Counted from the first letter of the stretch, positions 26,745 to 36,640 are shown. The stretch is 64,000 nucleotides of DNA from Methylotuvimicrobium buryatense 5G (GCF_000341735.1 NZ_KB455575.1:4529973-4593972); one strand, 5' to 3'. Notes: a model not told the origin generated them from the sequence alone. Numbers and translations: made by a program.

Positions 26745-26936
26745 CAGCAATTCCCAGTTTGAGCAGTTTCGCCGATTTTAGGGTGTGAGGTATGCCTGTC
26801 GAGGAACGCCGTAAACCCATCCATGGCGCTCATAAAGGCTTTGCCAGCATGGATCTGGCATAGAGACTACATGGACGTATTCACGGCGTCCTTTAGCGGA
26901 CACCCAGGTGCCGAATTTTGATCTACGACGGGTATA
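26745..26936. repeat. Chimeric repeat: family D left part (D1) joined to family A right part (A4)
   Basis: From 26745 to about 26822 it matches family D (CAGCAATTCCCAGTTTGAG, GAACGCCGTAAACCCATCC). From there to 26936 it matches the right part of family A (GGCTTTGCCAGCATGG, CCGAATTTTGATCTACGACGGGTATA). The join lies in the shared CCATCCATGG region, so recombination between the two families is likely. The gap on to 27462 has no gene; it is AT-rich and presumably carries the promoter of the next gene. Confidence 0.7.
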
Positions 26937-27462
26937 TCACTGGACAATCGCTTTATATTTGGATGTCTTTTGCTTGATACGTTTCATAGTTCTCAAATAT
27001 CTGCTTGAAAATCATATAATCTTTATCCTGGTTTCTGTCGGTTGGACCCGGGGTGGCGCTTCCGAGTCGTTCAAGAGATCGCACGGTTCGTGGTGTGCTT
27101 TAAATCAAAGTACAATGAGTTTGAGAAATGTATGGGTGTTAATGCCGGATCAAAACGTATTTCGACAAGCTTAGGATTGGGTCATAAATAACTTCTTTAT
27201 TTTAGAGTAGGTAGGTTCGGTAATTCGATGATCAGGTGTCGGTGGTTGTCAAGCGAGTTACCGAATCCGTTCTTAAGCTCATAGCTTCAGAAAGTTATTT
27301 GTCACGAAATTCTTAGTACGAACAGAAGGTGTTAAAACTATTGAAATTTTATGTTCTAGGGTAGAGGTTATGGGTAATTGTACATTGCCGGCTTGACGTT
27401 TTTCACATAATCTACCTGCATTCTGCAATTTTTAACGATAATCGATATAAGCAGCCACTATT

Positions 27463-29493
27463 ATGGATAACAATACCGCTTCAGCAAACGAAGATTTGCT
27501 TGGCTATCCCGCAGGGATTGCCAAGGCGGCTCGCGCGGTTCTAAAAAAGGAAGTCAGACATTTGCAGTTGATCCCGGCTGCAGCGATTAAATTACTTAAA
27601 CTTACCAACGATGAAAACACCCGAGTAAAAGATCTATCGAAAGTGATTGAGACGGAGCCGGCGTTGGCGGCTAAAGTGCTAAGGATAGTTAATTCGGCGG
27701 CATTTTGTCTGCCTAAAAAAATCACTTCGATCAAGCATGCAGTCAATATGCTCGGGTTTTCAGCCGTTAGGCAGGCCGCCTTGGATCAGTTATTTTATAA
27801 TCGGCTAATAAGGCATAAATCGAAGCAATCGTTCAATCAGATGTTTTTTTGGCAGCATTGTTTGTTCGTCGCATCGATGAGTAAGGCGATTGCCGTAACC
27901 TTGAAACATCCCGATCCGGATATGATCTACACAGGCGGTTTGTTGCACGATGTCGGCAAAGTCGTATTGGAAAGTTATGGGCGTGTGTCGTATAGCGATT
28001 ATTTAACGGCATACGATAAAAGCGATCGATCGCTGATGGAAAGCGAGAAAACTTTTTTCGGCTTAACGCATACCGAAATCGGTTTAGTTTTCTGCGCGAC
28101 TTGGAACTTACCTCCTGCGATTACCGCAATGATCGGTTTTCATCACGAAATGCCGCCCGCCGATTCCCCGTATGCTCAATTTAAAACCGAGACCGCGATT
28201 ATTTCATTTGCCAATTATATTGCATGGGTTCAGGGGGTGGGGTCCAGCGAAAAAATTTGTAGTCCGGATCTAAAAGCAGAAGTCTTAAAAATTATCGATA
28301 TCGATAAGTTGAATTTGGAGCAGTTACTTGAGCATGTCGATCGGGAAATGGCCAATACCCGAGAGTTTTACGGTATTTCATTTCCCAATATTCATAAACT
28401 TAGAGCGACACTGGTACAGGCGACAATCAAACTAAGCGTCATCGGCAACAAAACCCGGCATGAAAGATCGAATGGAGACAATGCTGGTGTGGCCTCGAAC
28501 GGTTCAATTTTAACGATCCCTCACCGGAGTCTCGATCCGGAAGAGTTTTTACCGTGGACTTTAGAGGCGATTCAAAGTGATTTCGGTTTCGATCGAATCA
28601 TAATGTTAAATATCGACCCGAAACGCCGGGGCTTGATTGCCGCGCATTGGTGGCCGGAGTCGATTCTTGAAGACGAATTGCAACCGTTTGAAATTCCAAT
28701 CGGTGAAGTCACCGGTAAGCTGTTGGATTGTTTGCGTAATAAAAAGCCGGTCTTGATAAGAAAGGATGATAATCTCGACCGGAAAATGCTTCATAGGATC
28801 AATGTCGATGAGTTTATCGCAATGCCTGTCTTGCGGCATAACAAGTTGGTTGGTGTGCTCTATGCCGATAATTCGTTAAGCGGTCGGGGAATGGATGAAA
28901 AAATTCTCGGTGAAATGTTGCCGATCGTTAACGAGCTAGGTATCGCGTTGATGAATGCCAAGCAGTATACCCTAGCCAGAAAGGAGTCTCAGATCGACCC
29001 GTTGACGCAGTTATTTAACAAGCGTGTAATAAACGAGTTTTTGGCGCGTCTTTTCGAAAGCGAGCCTCAGGTATTGACAAAAATCGCGGTAGGTTTTATC
29101 GATGTCGACCGATTTAAGCATTTTAATGATGTGTGCGGTCATCAGGCGGGTGACGATGTTTTGAAGATTGTTGCGGATATTTTACGGAGCATGACGCGCC
29201 CAGGTGATTTGATCGGTCGCTATGGCGGCGAAGAATTTTTATTTGTGTTGCGCAATACCGATCAAGCCGGCGCATTAGGTTACGCAGAAAGAATACGGGG
29301 TGAAATCGAGCAGCGTGGTAAAGTCATGAGCGAGCGTTTCCACAATCATGAACTAACGGTCAGTGTCGGTTTGGCCATGTATACTCCGGAGTATAAAAGT
29401 TATCCTGCGATGATCGAAGCGGCCGATAAGGCGATGTATCGAGCCAAGCATAGTGGACGAAATCGGGTGGTTGTTTATCAAGAGTCTCTATAG
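27463..29493 (+). CDS. HDOD-GAF-GGDEF signalling protein (diguanylate cyclase)
   Basis: The 676-residue cytoplasmic protein has three parts. An HDOD domain (about 20-225) carries LIPAAAIKLLKLTNDE, GGLLHDVGKVVLES and FHHEMP. A GAF-like sensor domain (about 355-500) follows. The C-terminal GGDEF domain (about 505-676) has RYGGEEFLFVLR, an active-type motif, with the inhibitory-site RPGD five residues before it. It should make cyclic di-GMP from GTP. HDOD proteins often act in stress or surface responses. No neighbour explains its input signal; the following membrane gene starts 33 bases later. Confidence 0.92.
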   Translation: MDNNTASANEDLLGYPAGIAKAARAVLKKEVRHLQLIPAAAIKLLKLTNDENTRVKDLSKVIETEPALAAKVLRIVNSAAFCLPKKITSIKHAVNMLGFSAVRQAALDQLFYNRLIRHKSKQSFNQMFFWQHCLFVASMSKAIAVTLKHPDPDMIYTGGLLHDVGKVVLESYGRVSYSDYLTAYDKSDRSLMESEKTFFGLTHTEIGLVFCATWNLPPAITAMIGFHHEMPPADSPYAQFKTETAIISFANYIAWVQGVGSSEKICSPDLKAEVLKIIDIDKLNLEQLLEHVDREMANTREFYGISFPNIHKLRATLVQATIKLSVIGNKTRHERSNGDNAGVASNGSILTIPHRSLDPEEFLPWTLEAIQSDFGFDRIIMLNIDPKRRGLIAAHWWPESILEDELQPFEIPIGEVTGKLLDCLRNKKPVLIRKDDNLDRKMLHRINVDEFIAMPVLRHNKLVGVLYADNSLSGRGMDEKILGEMLPIVNELGIALMNAKQYTLARKESQIDPLTQLFNKRVINEFLARLFESEPQVLTKIAVGFIDVDRFKHFNDVCGHQAGDDVLKIVADILRSMTRPGDLIGRYGGEEFLFVLRNTDQAGALGYAERIRGEIEQRGKVMSERFHNHELTVSVGLAMYTPEYKSYPAMIEAADKAMYRAKHSGRNRVVVYQESL

Positions 29494-29525
29494 CTACTTG
29501 ATATGGCCTTCAAAAATGAGCGACT

Positions 29526-30329
29526 ATGATTCTTTTTGCAATTCTCGAAGGATGCTGGATGATGACAAATAATCTCGACTATCGGGCTTCGATATTAATA
29601 ACCATCTCTTTGATTTCTGTTATCTTGATGTTTTTTTTTCCGGCAATTCCCCAAGATAGGTTTTATCATGAGTTTGCCGATCAAAGAGAATTACTTGGCA
29701 TCAAGCACTTTTTCAATGTTGTATCCAACTTGCCATTTATCTTGGTAGGGTTAGTCGGTATCAAGACTCTTTTTTCCGTAGATCGTTCTAAAATCGTCGT
29801 TGTCGTTTTACCGTCTTACATACTGTTTTTTAGCAGCGTAGCCTTGGTGGGATTCGGTTCGATTTATTATCACCTCGACCCGAATAACCGCACATTGATT
29901 TGGGATAGGCTCCCGATAACCTTGGCTTTTATGTCATTTTTTTCGGTGATTGTCGGCGAGTATATATCTGAAGAGGTTGCGTCTAAGTTATTGTATCCGC
30001 TACTGTTAACTGGGTTGGTTTCCGTTTTTTACTGGTACTATAGCGAGTTGCAAGGCCGTGGCGATTTACGTTTATACGGTCTAGTTCAATTCTTGCCGTT
30101 ACTGCTGATGCCGTTGATATTAGTGATGTATAAACCCCGTTTTACCCATGGGCGTGCCTATTGGTTTTTTTTGGGTTTATATGGTGTGGCGAAGACTTTT
30201 GAGGTCGCGGATAGTCCTGTCTACCATTGGTTATATGGTATTAGCGGGCATACTCTTAAGCATTTACTCGCGGCGTTAGGGTGTTATGTTTTTCTTCGGC
30301 AAATCGCAGAAAGGCAACGGTTGTTTTAA
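29526..30329 (+). CDS. Alkaline ceramidase-like integral membrane protein
   Basis: The 267-residue protein has about seven hydrophobic helices. It carries motifs of the CREST superfamily that holds alkaline ceramidases: a Ser before GSIYYHLDPNNRTLIWDRLP (the His and Asp being metal ligands in relatives) and the His pair in SGHTLKHLLAA near the C-terminus. Activity on sphingolipids is unlikely to be the only option in a bacterium, so it may be a lipid amidase or a receptor-like member. The ATG at 29526 lacks a strong ribosome site; ATG at 29559 (MMTNN) is an alternative. Confidence 0.75.
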   Translation: MILFAILEGCWMMTNNLDYRASILITISLISVILMFFFPAIPQDRFYHEFADQRELLGIKHFFNVVSNLPFILVGLVGIKTLFSVDRSKIVVVVLPSYILFFSSVALVGFGSIYYHLDPNNRTLIWDRLPITLAFMSFFSVIVGEYISEEVASKLLYPLLLTGLVSVFYWYYSELQGRGDLRLYGLVQFLPLLLMPLILVMYKPRFTHGRAYWFFLGLYGVAKTFEVADSPVYHWLYGISGHTLKHLLAALGCYVFLRQIAERQRLF

Positions 30330-30444
30330 TGTAGTGCAGGCTAAGCACGCTATTGTGGATTGGAAAAATTTTTAACTCTTAATTTGGATTTAAGGACTCT
30401 ATAATAGGTCTTCGAATCGAGTTTTTCCGCCAGGTAACCTAAAG

Positions 30445-31581
30445 ATGTATAAAAAAATAGCCGTCGTTATTTTAATGCTAACCGGATGTTCCTCAACCGC
30501 TCAGCAGCACCCGCCGTTTCAAAAATCTGCCGATAAAGCGTCTGTTCCGGTTGTTGCCAAACCGGTTACTAAACCCTCCTTACAGCCTAAACAAATCGGT
30601 CCCTATCGTGCCGCGTCAGTTTCCGGAGACTATGCGGGGTATAGCGATTTGCAGCGTTTCATCGATGGCATGGTTCAAAAGCATGGTTTCAGCCGGGATT
30701 ATTTAAATGGCTTGTTTTCACAGGCGAAACGAAAACAATGGACCTTGGATTACTTGCATAAATCGGATCAAGCCGCAAAACCGGGGGCGAAGCCGGCGCC
30801 GGGCGGCTGGACGCGTTATCGCGCGCAATTTTTGGACGAGCGCCATATCAACAGCGGCGTTTCGTTTTGGATGAAACATGGCGAGACATTGCGACGAGCG
30901 GAAGATAAATACGGCGTTCCGGCAGAATATATTTTAGGCATTCTCGGTGTTGAAACCTCCTATGGAGGTTATATCGGCAGTCACCGTATCATTGATGCGT
31001 TGACGACATTAGCTTTCGACTATAAGCGCCGCGGCGACTATTTTCGCGGCGAACTCGAAAACTTTCTGATCATGGCCGGCTCGGAAGGTTTTGATCCGTC
31101 CAAGCCGGTCGGTTCGTTTGCCGGCGCGATGGGTTTGGGACAGTTTATGCCGACCAGTTTTCTAAAATGGGCTGTTGATTTTAACGGGAATGGGCGCAAA
31201 GATTTATGGAGCCCTGAAGATGCTATCGGCAGTGTGGCCAATTATTTCGCGCAACACGGTTGGCAACCGGGGCAACCGGTTGTGACGCCTGCTAAACTGA
31301 ACGGTGCGCAAGCTCATACGCTTGAAACCGGTGTCAATCATCAATATACGCTGTCTCAATTCAAGCAAGTAGGAGTTATTCCGGCGAGCTATTGCCAATG
31401 CGACGGAAAGTTGCATTTAATATTACTGAGAAAATCTATTGGCGATGATTACTGGATTGGTCATCCCAACTTCTATGTCATAACTCGCTATAACCAAAGT
31501 TCTTATTATGCGATGGCGGTTCACGATTTGGCGATGGCGATCAAATCGCGTTACCGGAAAACGCAAATGGTTTCCCGATGA
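30445..31581 (+). CDS. mltB: Lytic murein transglycosylase B
   Basis: MltB cleaves peptidoglycan glycan strands to 1,6-anhydro products from the inner face of the outer membrane. The 378-residue protein has a lipoprotein signal (LMLTGCSS, Cys at 15). The transglycosylase domain has the catalytic Glu in LGVETSYGGYIG and the SFAGAMGLGQFMPTSF and DFNGNGRKDLW segments of the family. A linker rich in Pro and Lys (residues 20-50) spans from the membrane. It stands alone, and repeat D2 begins 60 bases after it. Confidence 0.95.
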   Translation: MYKKIAVVILMLTGCSSTAQQHPPFQKSADKASVPVVAKPVTKPSLQPKQIGPYRAASVSGDYAGYSDLQRFIDGMVQKHGFSRDYLNGLFSQAKRKQWTLDYLHKSDQAAKPGAKPAPGGWTRYRAQFLDERHINSGVSFWMKHGETLRRAEDKYGVPAEYILGILGVETSYGGYIGSHRIIDALTTLAFDYKRRGDYFRGELENFLIMAGSEGFDPSKPVGSFAGAMGLGQFMPTSFLKWAVDFNGNGRKDLWSPEDAIGSVANYFAQHGWQPGQPVVTPAKLNGAQAHTLETGVNHQYTLSQFKQVGVIPASYCQCDGKLHLILLRKSIGDDYWIGHPNFYVITRYNQSSYYAMAVHDLAMAIKSRYRKTQMVSR

Positions 31582-31640
31582 TTGGCTAAGGAATATGTGC
31601 AAAATAAATTCTCGAAACAGTAAGCTTTGTAGAGTTTCGG

Positions 31641-31740
31641 CAGCAATTCCCAGTTTGAGCAGTTTCGCCGATTTTAGGGTGTGGGGTATGCCTGTCGAGG
31701 AACGCCGTAAACCCATCCATGGGGGCTTGGCGGCAGCTCC
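31641..31740. repeat. Family D repeat, partial copy (D2)
   Basis: Matches copy D3 from CAGCAATTCCCAGTTTGAG through the GGCGGCAGCTCCCTGCTGCCGA hairpin and then stops matching. The intact right end is missing. Confidence 0.75.
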
Positions 31741-31810
31741 CTGCTGCCGAACCCCATTCCAGTATTTGAAGAAGGTATTTTATGCCCGTTCTTAAATGAG
31801 TCGTTAAGCG

Positions 31811-32626
31811 GTGAATAGGCTGAAATATTGGTTGGTATTCATCGGTGGATTCTGGAGCGTTGTTTGCGGTGCAACCGATGCCGCCCGTGAGGCCGATTAC
31901 GCCGAACGAATTGCCGCAACTTTGAATATCGGCGAAATTGTTTGGCTGCAAGCGAATGAACGCAAATTCTTAAGTATCTATACCGAGACCGAATATCCGG
32001 ATATCAAAGAAGCGGCAATTATATTGCACGATAAAGGTGCGCATCCGGACAGAAAGCCATTGATTCATGGGCTTAGAACCGAGTTGCCGAAACATCGTTG
32101 GTCCACGTTAGCCCTACAGATGCCGTTAAGAGAGTCTGGGGCCGAGGCGGAAGATTATTTTGACTTGTTTGTCGAGGCGACGGCACGTTTACGAGCGGCA
32201 ATAAATTTCTTGGAAAAAAAGGAATACGAAACTATCGCGATCGTCGGGCATGGTATGGGGGCATTGATAGCTTTGCAGGCTCAAAGCGCTTTGCAAGACG
32301 ATATTAAGGCATTGGCGATGATCGATATTCCGGTGACTGGTAATAGATCCGCTAGCACATTGGAATGGATTAGACAGGCCGAACTTCCGATACTTGACCT
32401 ATTGGTTGGTCGCGAGATGCCGATTGTGGCTGTTAGCGCTGCGAAAAGACGTTTGGCGGCAAAAGACAATACGCATTATCGTCAAGTTAGCATTAACGAC
32501 GATGAAGCCATGATGGTCAAGCGGGTGTATAGTTGGTTAAGGCGCGCAATGGAAGCCTTTGCATCAGCCGAGAATGACGACGAAAAAGAGCCTGCTAAAA
32601 ACGAAGCCGATATTCAAGGCAATTGA
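31811..32626 (+). CDS. DUF3530 family alpha/beta hydrolase-like protein, exported
   Basis: The 271-residue protein has a signal peptide (cleavage after VCGA, residue about 20) and an alpha/beta-hydrolase outline. AAIILHDKGAHPDRK contains the oxyanion-side loop, ALQMPLRE follows, and the nucleophile elbow position reads IVGHGMGALIALQ. The elbow has Gly-His-Gly-Met-Gly instead of GxSxG, so the usual serine nucleophile is absent, as is common in DUF3530. It is probably periplasmic; substrate unknown. The C-terminus is acidic and likely disordered. Confidence 0.75.
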   Translation: MNRLKYWLVFIGGFWSVVCGATDAAREADYAERIAATLNIGEIVWLQANERKFLSIYTETEYPDIKEAAIILHDKGAHPDRKPLIHGLRTELPKHRWSTLALQMPLRESGAEAEDYFDLFVEATARLRAAINFLEKKEYETIAIVGHGMGALIALQAQSALQDDIKALAMIDIPVTGNRSASTLEWIRQAELPILDLLVGREMPIVAVSAAKRRLAAKDNTHYRQVSINDDEAMMVKRVYSWLRRAMEAFASAENDDEKEPAKNEADIQGN

Positions 32627-32786
32627 ACCGCTTGGCAAGCCGTCCGTGGCTGTGGATGCCTGGTTTCACAGGCATGTGGGAAGGGTTTGAAAGTTTAAAG
32701 TTAAGCGCTTCGAACCGGTTGATTAGCCGAAAGCCATTATTTTCGGAAAAAACCGGATTGTTGCGCCATAGGCCAAACAAAAAAAG

Positions 32787-32903
32787 CTACATCAATTGGA
32801 TTGCGACCAATACGGTGACGGAAACAAGCTGTAACACCACCATTTTGATCAAACCGCTTCGGTCTTCGCTTTTTGTCATTTGTCGAACGGCAACTTTTTT
32901 CAT
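32787..32903 (-). CDS. 38-residue single-pass membrane peptide
   Basis: Minus-strand frame from ATG 32903, behind AAGGGG, to a TAG at 32787: a basic N-terminus (MKKVAVRQMTKSEDR) and one hydrophobic segment (LIKMVVLQLVSVTVLVAIQLM). The ribosome site and the clean charge/hydrophobic layout support translation. I do not recognise the family. It is alone in a 1.1-kb gap on either side of which lie the DUF3530 gene and repeat A5. Confidence 0.45.
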   Translation of the reverse strand: MKKVAVRQMTKSEDRSGLIKMVVLQLVSVTVLVAIQLM

Positions 32904-33203
32904 GATAATCCCCTTGAATAAGAGTAAATCGAAAATAACATGACCCTTTGAAAAGGAATCTAATACAGATTACCTCGTAATCCCACAATTCCAAATTCAA
33001 TTTAAATTAAGCAATATCGTTGCCAGGTTAATAAAGGAAACGTTGAGACGAGCGCTAAAGCTCTATATTCGGCATTATGCCGGGATTGAGGGGGCTATTG
33101 TAACGGCCTAATTGCAAAATTGATTGGGAATGCCGAGTATATGAGTCGATCCAACGGGCTGTTTTTGCACTATTATAGTGCGTTTCACCCGTCGTGAATT
33201 AAT

Positions 33204-33364
33204 TATACCCATCGCGGATCAAAATTCGGCACCGGGGTGATCGTCAAAGGACGCCGTGAATACTTCCATGTAGGCTCTATGTCAGCATCCATGCTGGCAA
33301 AGCCTTTACCGATCACCCCGGCGCCTCCTTAAGCATCGCCGAAATTTGAAGTGCGAAAGGTATA
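33204..33364. repeat. Family A repeat (copy A5)
   Basis: A full copy: TATACCCATCGCGGATCAAAATTCGGC at the left, GCCGAAATTTGAAGTGCGAAAGGTATA at the right, with a TCAGCATCCATGCTGGCAAAGCC hairpin in the core. The remaining gap to 33722 has only short overlapping frames and no supported gene. Confidence 0.82.
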
Positions 33365-33722
33365 TTTACGCCTCTATCGTTTCCATGTTCATTCGACGGG
33401 GTGGAAAACGATGGGTTTCGGCTTCCGCCTCTACCCATCCTACGCAAGAACGGCCATGCGGGATGGCCGAAAATGTTGCAGACGCCGTTTAAAAACCTCA
33501 TTCGGCGGGGGGCGGCACACCAATTTAGCCCTCGATTGTTGTGAAAGGGTATATAAGGGGTGGTTAAGTTTTCCAAGTTGCTCATCCAAAAAGAACATGG
33601 CAGTTAAGGTTGCCGTCCATGGCGTTGAGTCGTGACAATCGTTGTTAAGCGCCTATGCTACATCAATTCAAATCGGTTGATGTGTGTTGGGCTTCGGCGT
33701 CGAGGTATCGGTATTTGACGCA

Positions 33723-34829
33723 TTAATTCCAAAATCTTGGAATCGGCAGGTTATTATCAATGTCTTGCGATGAAGGCTCAATCAGTACGTCATAACCTAG
33801 GTCGCAAGTTCCCGGTAATGGATTGGCCGTTAAATCACGCTGGACGGTCAGTGTCGGCGCCTCTCCGATGCCGTGAATCGAGTCATTGTTGAAACGGGAT
33901 GTCGTGCTCGGTATCCAAAGATTAGCCGTTCCCGGTTGAGGCGGGAATGCGTTGCCTCGGCAGATCTCGGCCACGGCCAGTTGAATGATTAGGTTTCTAG
34001 CGCACGATTCCGGCTTGAACTGAATGCGTCCTAGGCGAAATGGAATAAGGCCCTCTAAGCCTGGAGCGAGTCGGGTTCTGATATGGTTAAAACCGATGAC
34101 ATCTCCATTGGCATTCGTTTTTTCGCTTTGTCTGGCCGATAGGCTGTTGCTTTGGATGAGTTGCGGTAGATTGGCTAGGCTGTTAACGGTCAATTCATTG
34201 CTTAATGCTCGGATTTCGCCCGTATCGATGCGAGTCACGATAGGGGCTTGCGTCGGAAATAAGACGCTATGCCCCATGACGCGGGTGTTGCCGGTTCCGC
34301 CTTGGCAGTTGTCGTGTACCGCAATGCCGCCGTAGAAGTTTTCGCCTTCGCTAATAATGGACTCGGTCAGTAATTCAAAGGATGAACTCAGATCGGGCAC
34401 TATGCCTCCTCCATTTAAAGGACTGTTGGTTTTTACGGTCGAACGTGAAGTCTCCGTATGATCGGTTTCATTTTGGCAATGGTATTCGAGCGCGAAGAGG
34501 GAAGTGCCGGCGTCGAATTTTCTAATGCTTACCGTATAACCGCCGCCGCCGCCCGGAATGTCAATCATCGGGCTAAAGCCGCTTGCAGGGGTGCTTGTTT
34601 CGTTCGAAAGTCCGTCTTTTTCTATGTGCAGGGCTAAGGTTGGGCCTGATATCGCGCGAAGCCGCGCCTCCATGCGGGTAGAGTTGTTTGCGCAGGTGAC
34701 GGTATAGACGTTCTCTATTCCGGCTGGGCTTCCAAGGTTGCCGGTAAGGTCATGAGCCCATGTCGTATTGCCGACTAAGTAGGAGGTCAAAACAGCGGTT
34801 TTGACAAAAAAAACAGATTTTGCATGCAT
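33723..34829 (-). CDS. Secreted protein of unknown function, paralogue 1
   Basis: The 368-residue protein has a signal peptide (cleavage after WA, about residue 25) and is beta-rich without transmembrane segments. The N-terminal 150 residues look like an immunoglobulin-type domain of its own (GGGGGYTVSIRKFDAG). The C-terminal 210 residues are homologous to the gene at 35447-36196. Shared positions are QSEKT.A.G.VIGF, RL.P.L.GL.PFR, AEICR and GTANLWIPSTTSRF, plus SQDIDNNLPIPR. No known family comes to mind. Confidence 0.7.
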   Translation of the reverse strand: MHAKSVFFVKTAVLTSYLVGNTTWAHDLTGNLGSPAGIENVYTVTCANNSTRMEARLRAISGPTLALHIEKDGLSNETSTPASGFSPMIDIPGGGGGYTVSIRKFDAGTSLFALEYHCQNETDHTETSRSTVKTNSPLNGGGIVPDLSSSFELLTESIISEGENFYGGIAVHDNCQGGTGNTRVMGHSVLFPTQAPIVTRIDTGEIRALSNELTVNSLANLPQLIQSNSLSARQSEKTNANGDVIGFNHIRTRLAPGLEGLIPFRLGRIQFKPESCARNLIIQLAVAEICRGNAFPPQPGTANLWIPSTTSRFNNDSIHGIGEAPTLTVQRDLTANPLPGTCDLGYDVLIEPSSQDIDNNLPIPRFWN

Positions 34830-34906
34830 GATAATTAAGACCTCTGTTTGTTTGATGAATAAATGAGTGAGGGTTGGGGTGAAAAATCCATCATTTTAGT
34901 GCTTAT

Positions 34907-35258
34907 CCTAAAAAGAGCGGTTGACATGTGTTGTAGACCGTTCGTGCTGAGTCGAGTCGAAGCATGAAGGGGCTACAACACTTTCACCGGCTTGGTGAGG
35001 CCTCAAACTATACCCTTTGCTAGTCAAATTTCGGTGCCGGGGTGTCCGTCAAAGGACGCCGTAAATACATCCATGTAGGCTCTATGATAGCATCCATGCT
35101 ATCAAAGCCTTTGCCGGACACCCCGGCACCTCCATAGGCTAATGCTGAAATTTGAAGTGCGAAAGGTATGCCCATCGCCCTTCGACAGGGCTCTCCTGTG
35201 CGCAGCCAAAGGGCTCAGGACGAACGGTAGTTTGAGGCTCTCAACTGCTCTTTTTAGG
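34907..35258. repeat. Family F element (copy F1) interrupted by family A (A6)
   Basis: Terminal inverted repeats CCTAAAAAGAGCGGTTGA and CAACTGCTCTTTTTAGG, with a 5-base duplication CTTAT on both sides (34902-34906 and 35259-35263). The middle is split by repeat A6 at 35009-35169, so F1 landed first and A6 later. A second F copy spans 42411-44249 and holds the IS110 element. Confidence 0.82.
35009..35169. repeat. Family A repeat (copy A6), nested in F1
   Basis: TATACCCTTTGCTAGTCAAATTTCGGT at the left and GAAATTTGAAGTGCGAAAGGTAT at the right. It entered F1 at a TA in the CTCAAACTACC sequence seen intact in the other F copy. Confidence 0.8.
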
Positions 35259-35357
35259 CTTATGGGAATGGTTCGGTTGATGCTGCTTTCATTGTCTATT
35301 CGTGATGATAAAGTGCGATTCTCGATGAAATGTCTGGGGCTTTTGAGAAAAAGGTAA

Positions 35358-35386
35358 GCCACAAGCACCCGAAGGGTGTTTGTGGC
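35358..35386 (-). terminator. Hairpin terminator candidate after the secreted-protein gene
   Basis: GCCACAAGCACCC-GAA-GGGTGTTTGTGGC is a 13-pair stem with a 3-base loop and one wobble pair. Read on the minus strand it lies 60 bases after the stop of the gene at 35447-36196 and is followed by TTACCTTTTTC. On the plus strand it is followed by TTTG only. Confidence 0.6.
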
Positions 35387-35446
35387 TTTGCGGCTATTTC
35401 GCTAACAGTAACTAAAGGTAGGGCCGGCTTATGCGGATGTTACTGG

Positions 35447-36196
35447 TTATCGGCCCCATCTTCTTTGGATAGGCAAATTGGCGTCGACGTCTTGATCGGA
35501 TGGCCACATCACCACGGTTTCGCCTTCCGCGCAATTGGGGTTGTTGATCGTTAATGTCGCCGGCGCGCCGCTACGAGGAACTGAAGTGGCACGGTTCATT
35601 TCAGTAGTGAATTTAGAAGTGGTATTCGGTATCCATGTGTTTGCTGTGCCTTCGACGGGAGGAAATTTGTTTCTGCAAATATCGGCAATCGCGATTTTTA
35701 TTTGCAGTCGTTGAATGCAGGCTGCCCCGACTATGTTTGTGGTGTCCTCTTTGAAGCTAATGCCGGCTGTGCGAAATGGCACTAAGCCATGTAAGGTAGG
35801 GTCGAGTCTGCCATTGATGCCCTCGAAACCGATGACGTTACCCTGGGCGTCGGTTTTTTCGCTTTGACGTCTGAAAATGTTGTTATCTTGAATCAGCTGC
35901 GGCCATCCGGCCAAGGTCGATCTGTTCGTAAAATCTTCCAGTTTGAGGTCGGTTACTGGACTTATACCAACGGTAAAATAAGGATTGACCGTGGGAAATA
36001 CCACGCTTTGTGCGGTGACAGGTAAAGGTCTTCCGTTGAGTGCGCAGGTGTGGCCGATGACAATATTGTTATAGGTAGTTCCCGTGCCGTTGATCTGGTT
36101 TTGAATTCCGGTGTGAGCGTAGGCGTTTGAGCCCAATCCGCAAAGCGCTAAGCTTAGCCCGGCAAAGAGGGTTTTTTTTATGGTGATGTTTGTCAT
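35447..36196 (-). CDS. Secreted protein of unknown function, paralogue 2
   Basis: The 249-residue protein has a classical signal peptide cleaved after NAYA (about residue 27). The mature part corresponds to the C-terminal two thirds of the gene at 33723-34829: QSEKTDAQGNVIGFEGINGRL, GLVPFRTAGISFKE, IADICRNKFPPVEGTANTWIP (conserved at the QSEKT, VIGF, PFR, ADICR and GTAN positions) and SDQDVDANLPIQR. Cys residues pair likely in the mature domain. The two genes are about 620 bases apart on the same strand, separated by element F1. Function unknown. Confidence 0.7.
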   Translation of the reverse strand: MTNITIKKTLFAGLSLALCGLGSNAYAHTGIQNQINGTGTTYNNIVIGHTCALNGRPLPVTAQSVVFPTVNPYFTVGISPVTDLKLEDFTNRSTLAGWPQLIQDNNIFRRQSEKTDAQGNVIGFEGINGRLDPTLHGLVPFRTAGISFKEDTTNIVGAACIQRLQIKIAIADICRNKFPPVEGTANTWIPNTTSKFTTEMNRATSVPRSGAPATLTINNPNCAEGETVVMWPSDQDVDANLPIQRRWGR

Positions 36197-36640
36197 TACG
36201 TTCCTCTGGTTAATTAATTGGCAGTTGTTATTTTCATTTCAGCTTTCTCGGCGAGAAAGATGAGTTTGAATTGGGGTATCGGCAATAAGCATGCCAAAAA
36301 TAAATAATGATTTAATATCCTACTGATAGGCTCAGTTTTTATTGAGAGGGTGCATGCTTTTTAATTAAACTGTGTTATATAGCATAAAAATAAAACGCAT
36401 TTATCGGGTATTAGGCTATCAACTTAAATTCGGCAGTCAGTTTATGAAGGTCGCGAAAGTAATCATGGGGCTATATAAATCTTTGAATCATACATTTAGC
36501 CGGTAATTTGAAAAGTATAACTAATTGAATATTATTGTGGTTTTCGTGTGTGTTCGTGCAAAAAATGCTTTTTATAGGATCAAGGTAATTCGGTTGTAAC
36601 CGAACGACGCCGACTCGTGCCAAGCCTCCATGTTGATCGT

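Noticed and set aside
33313-33635. Two frames of about 90 codons near repeat A5
   Set aside because: Built partly from the A5 end and with no coding signature.
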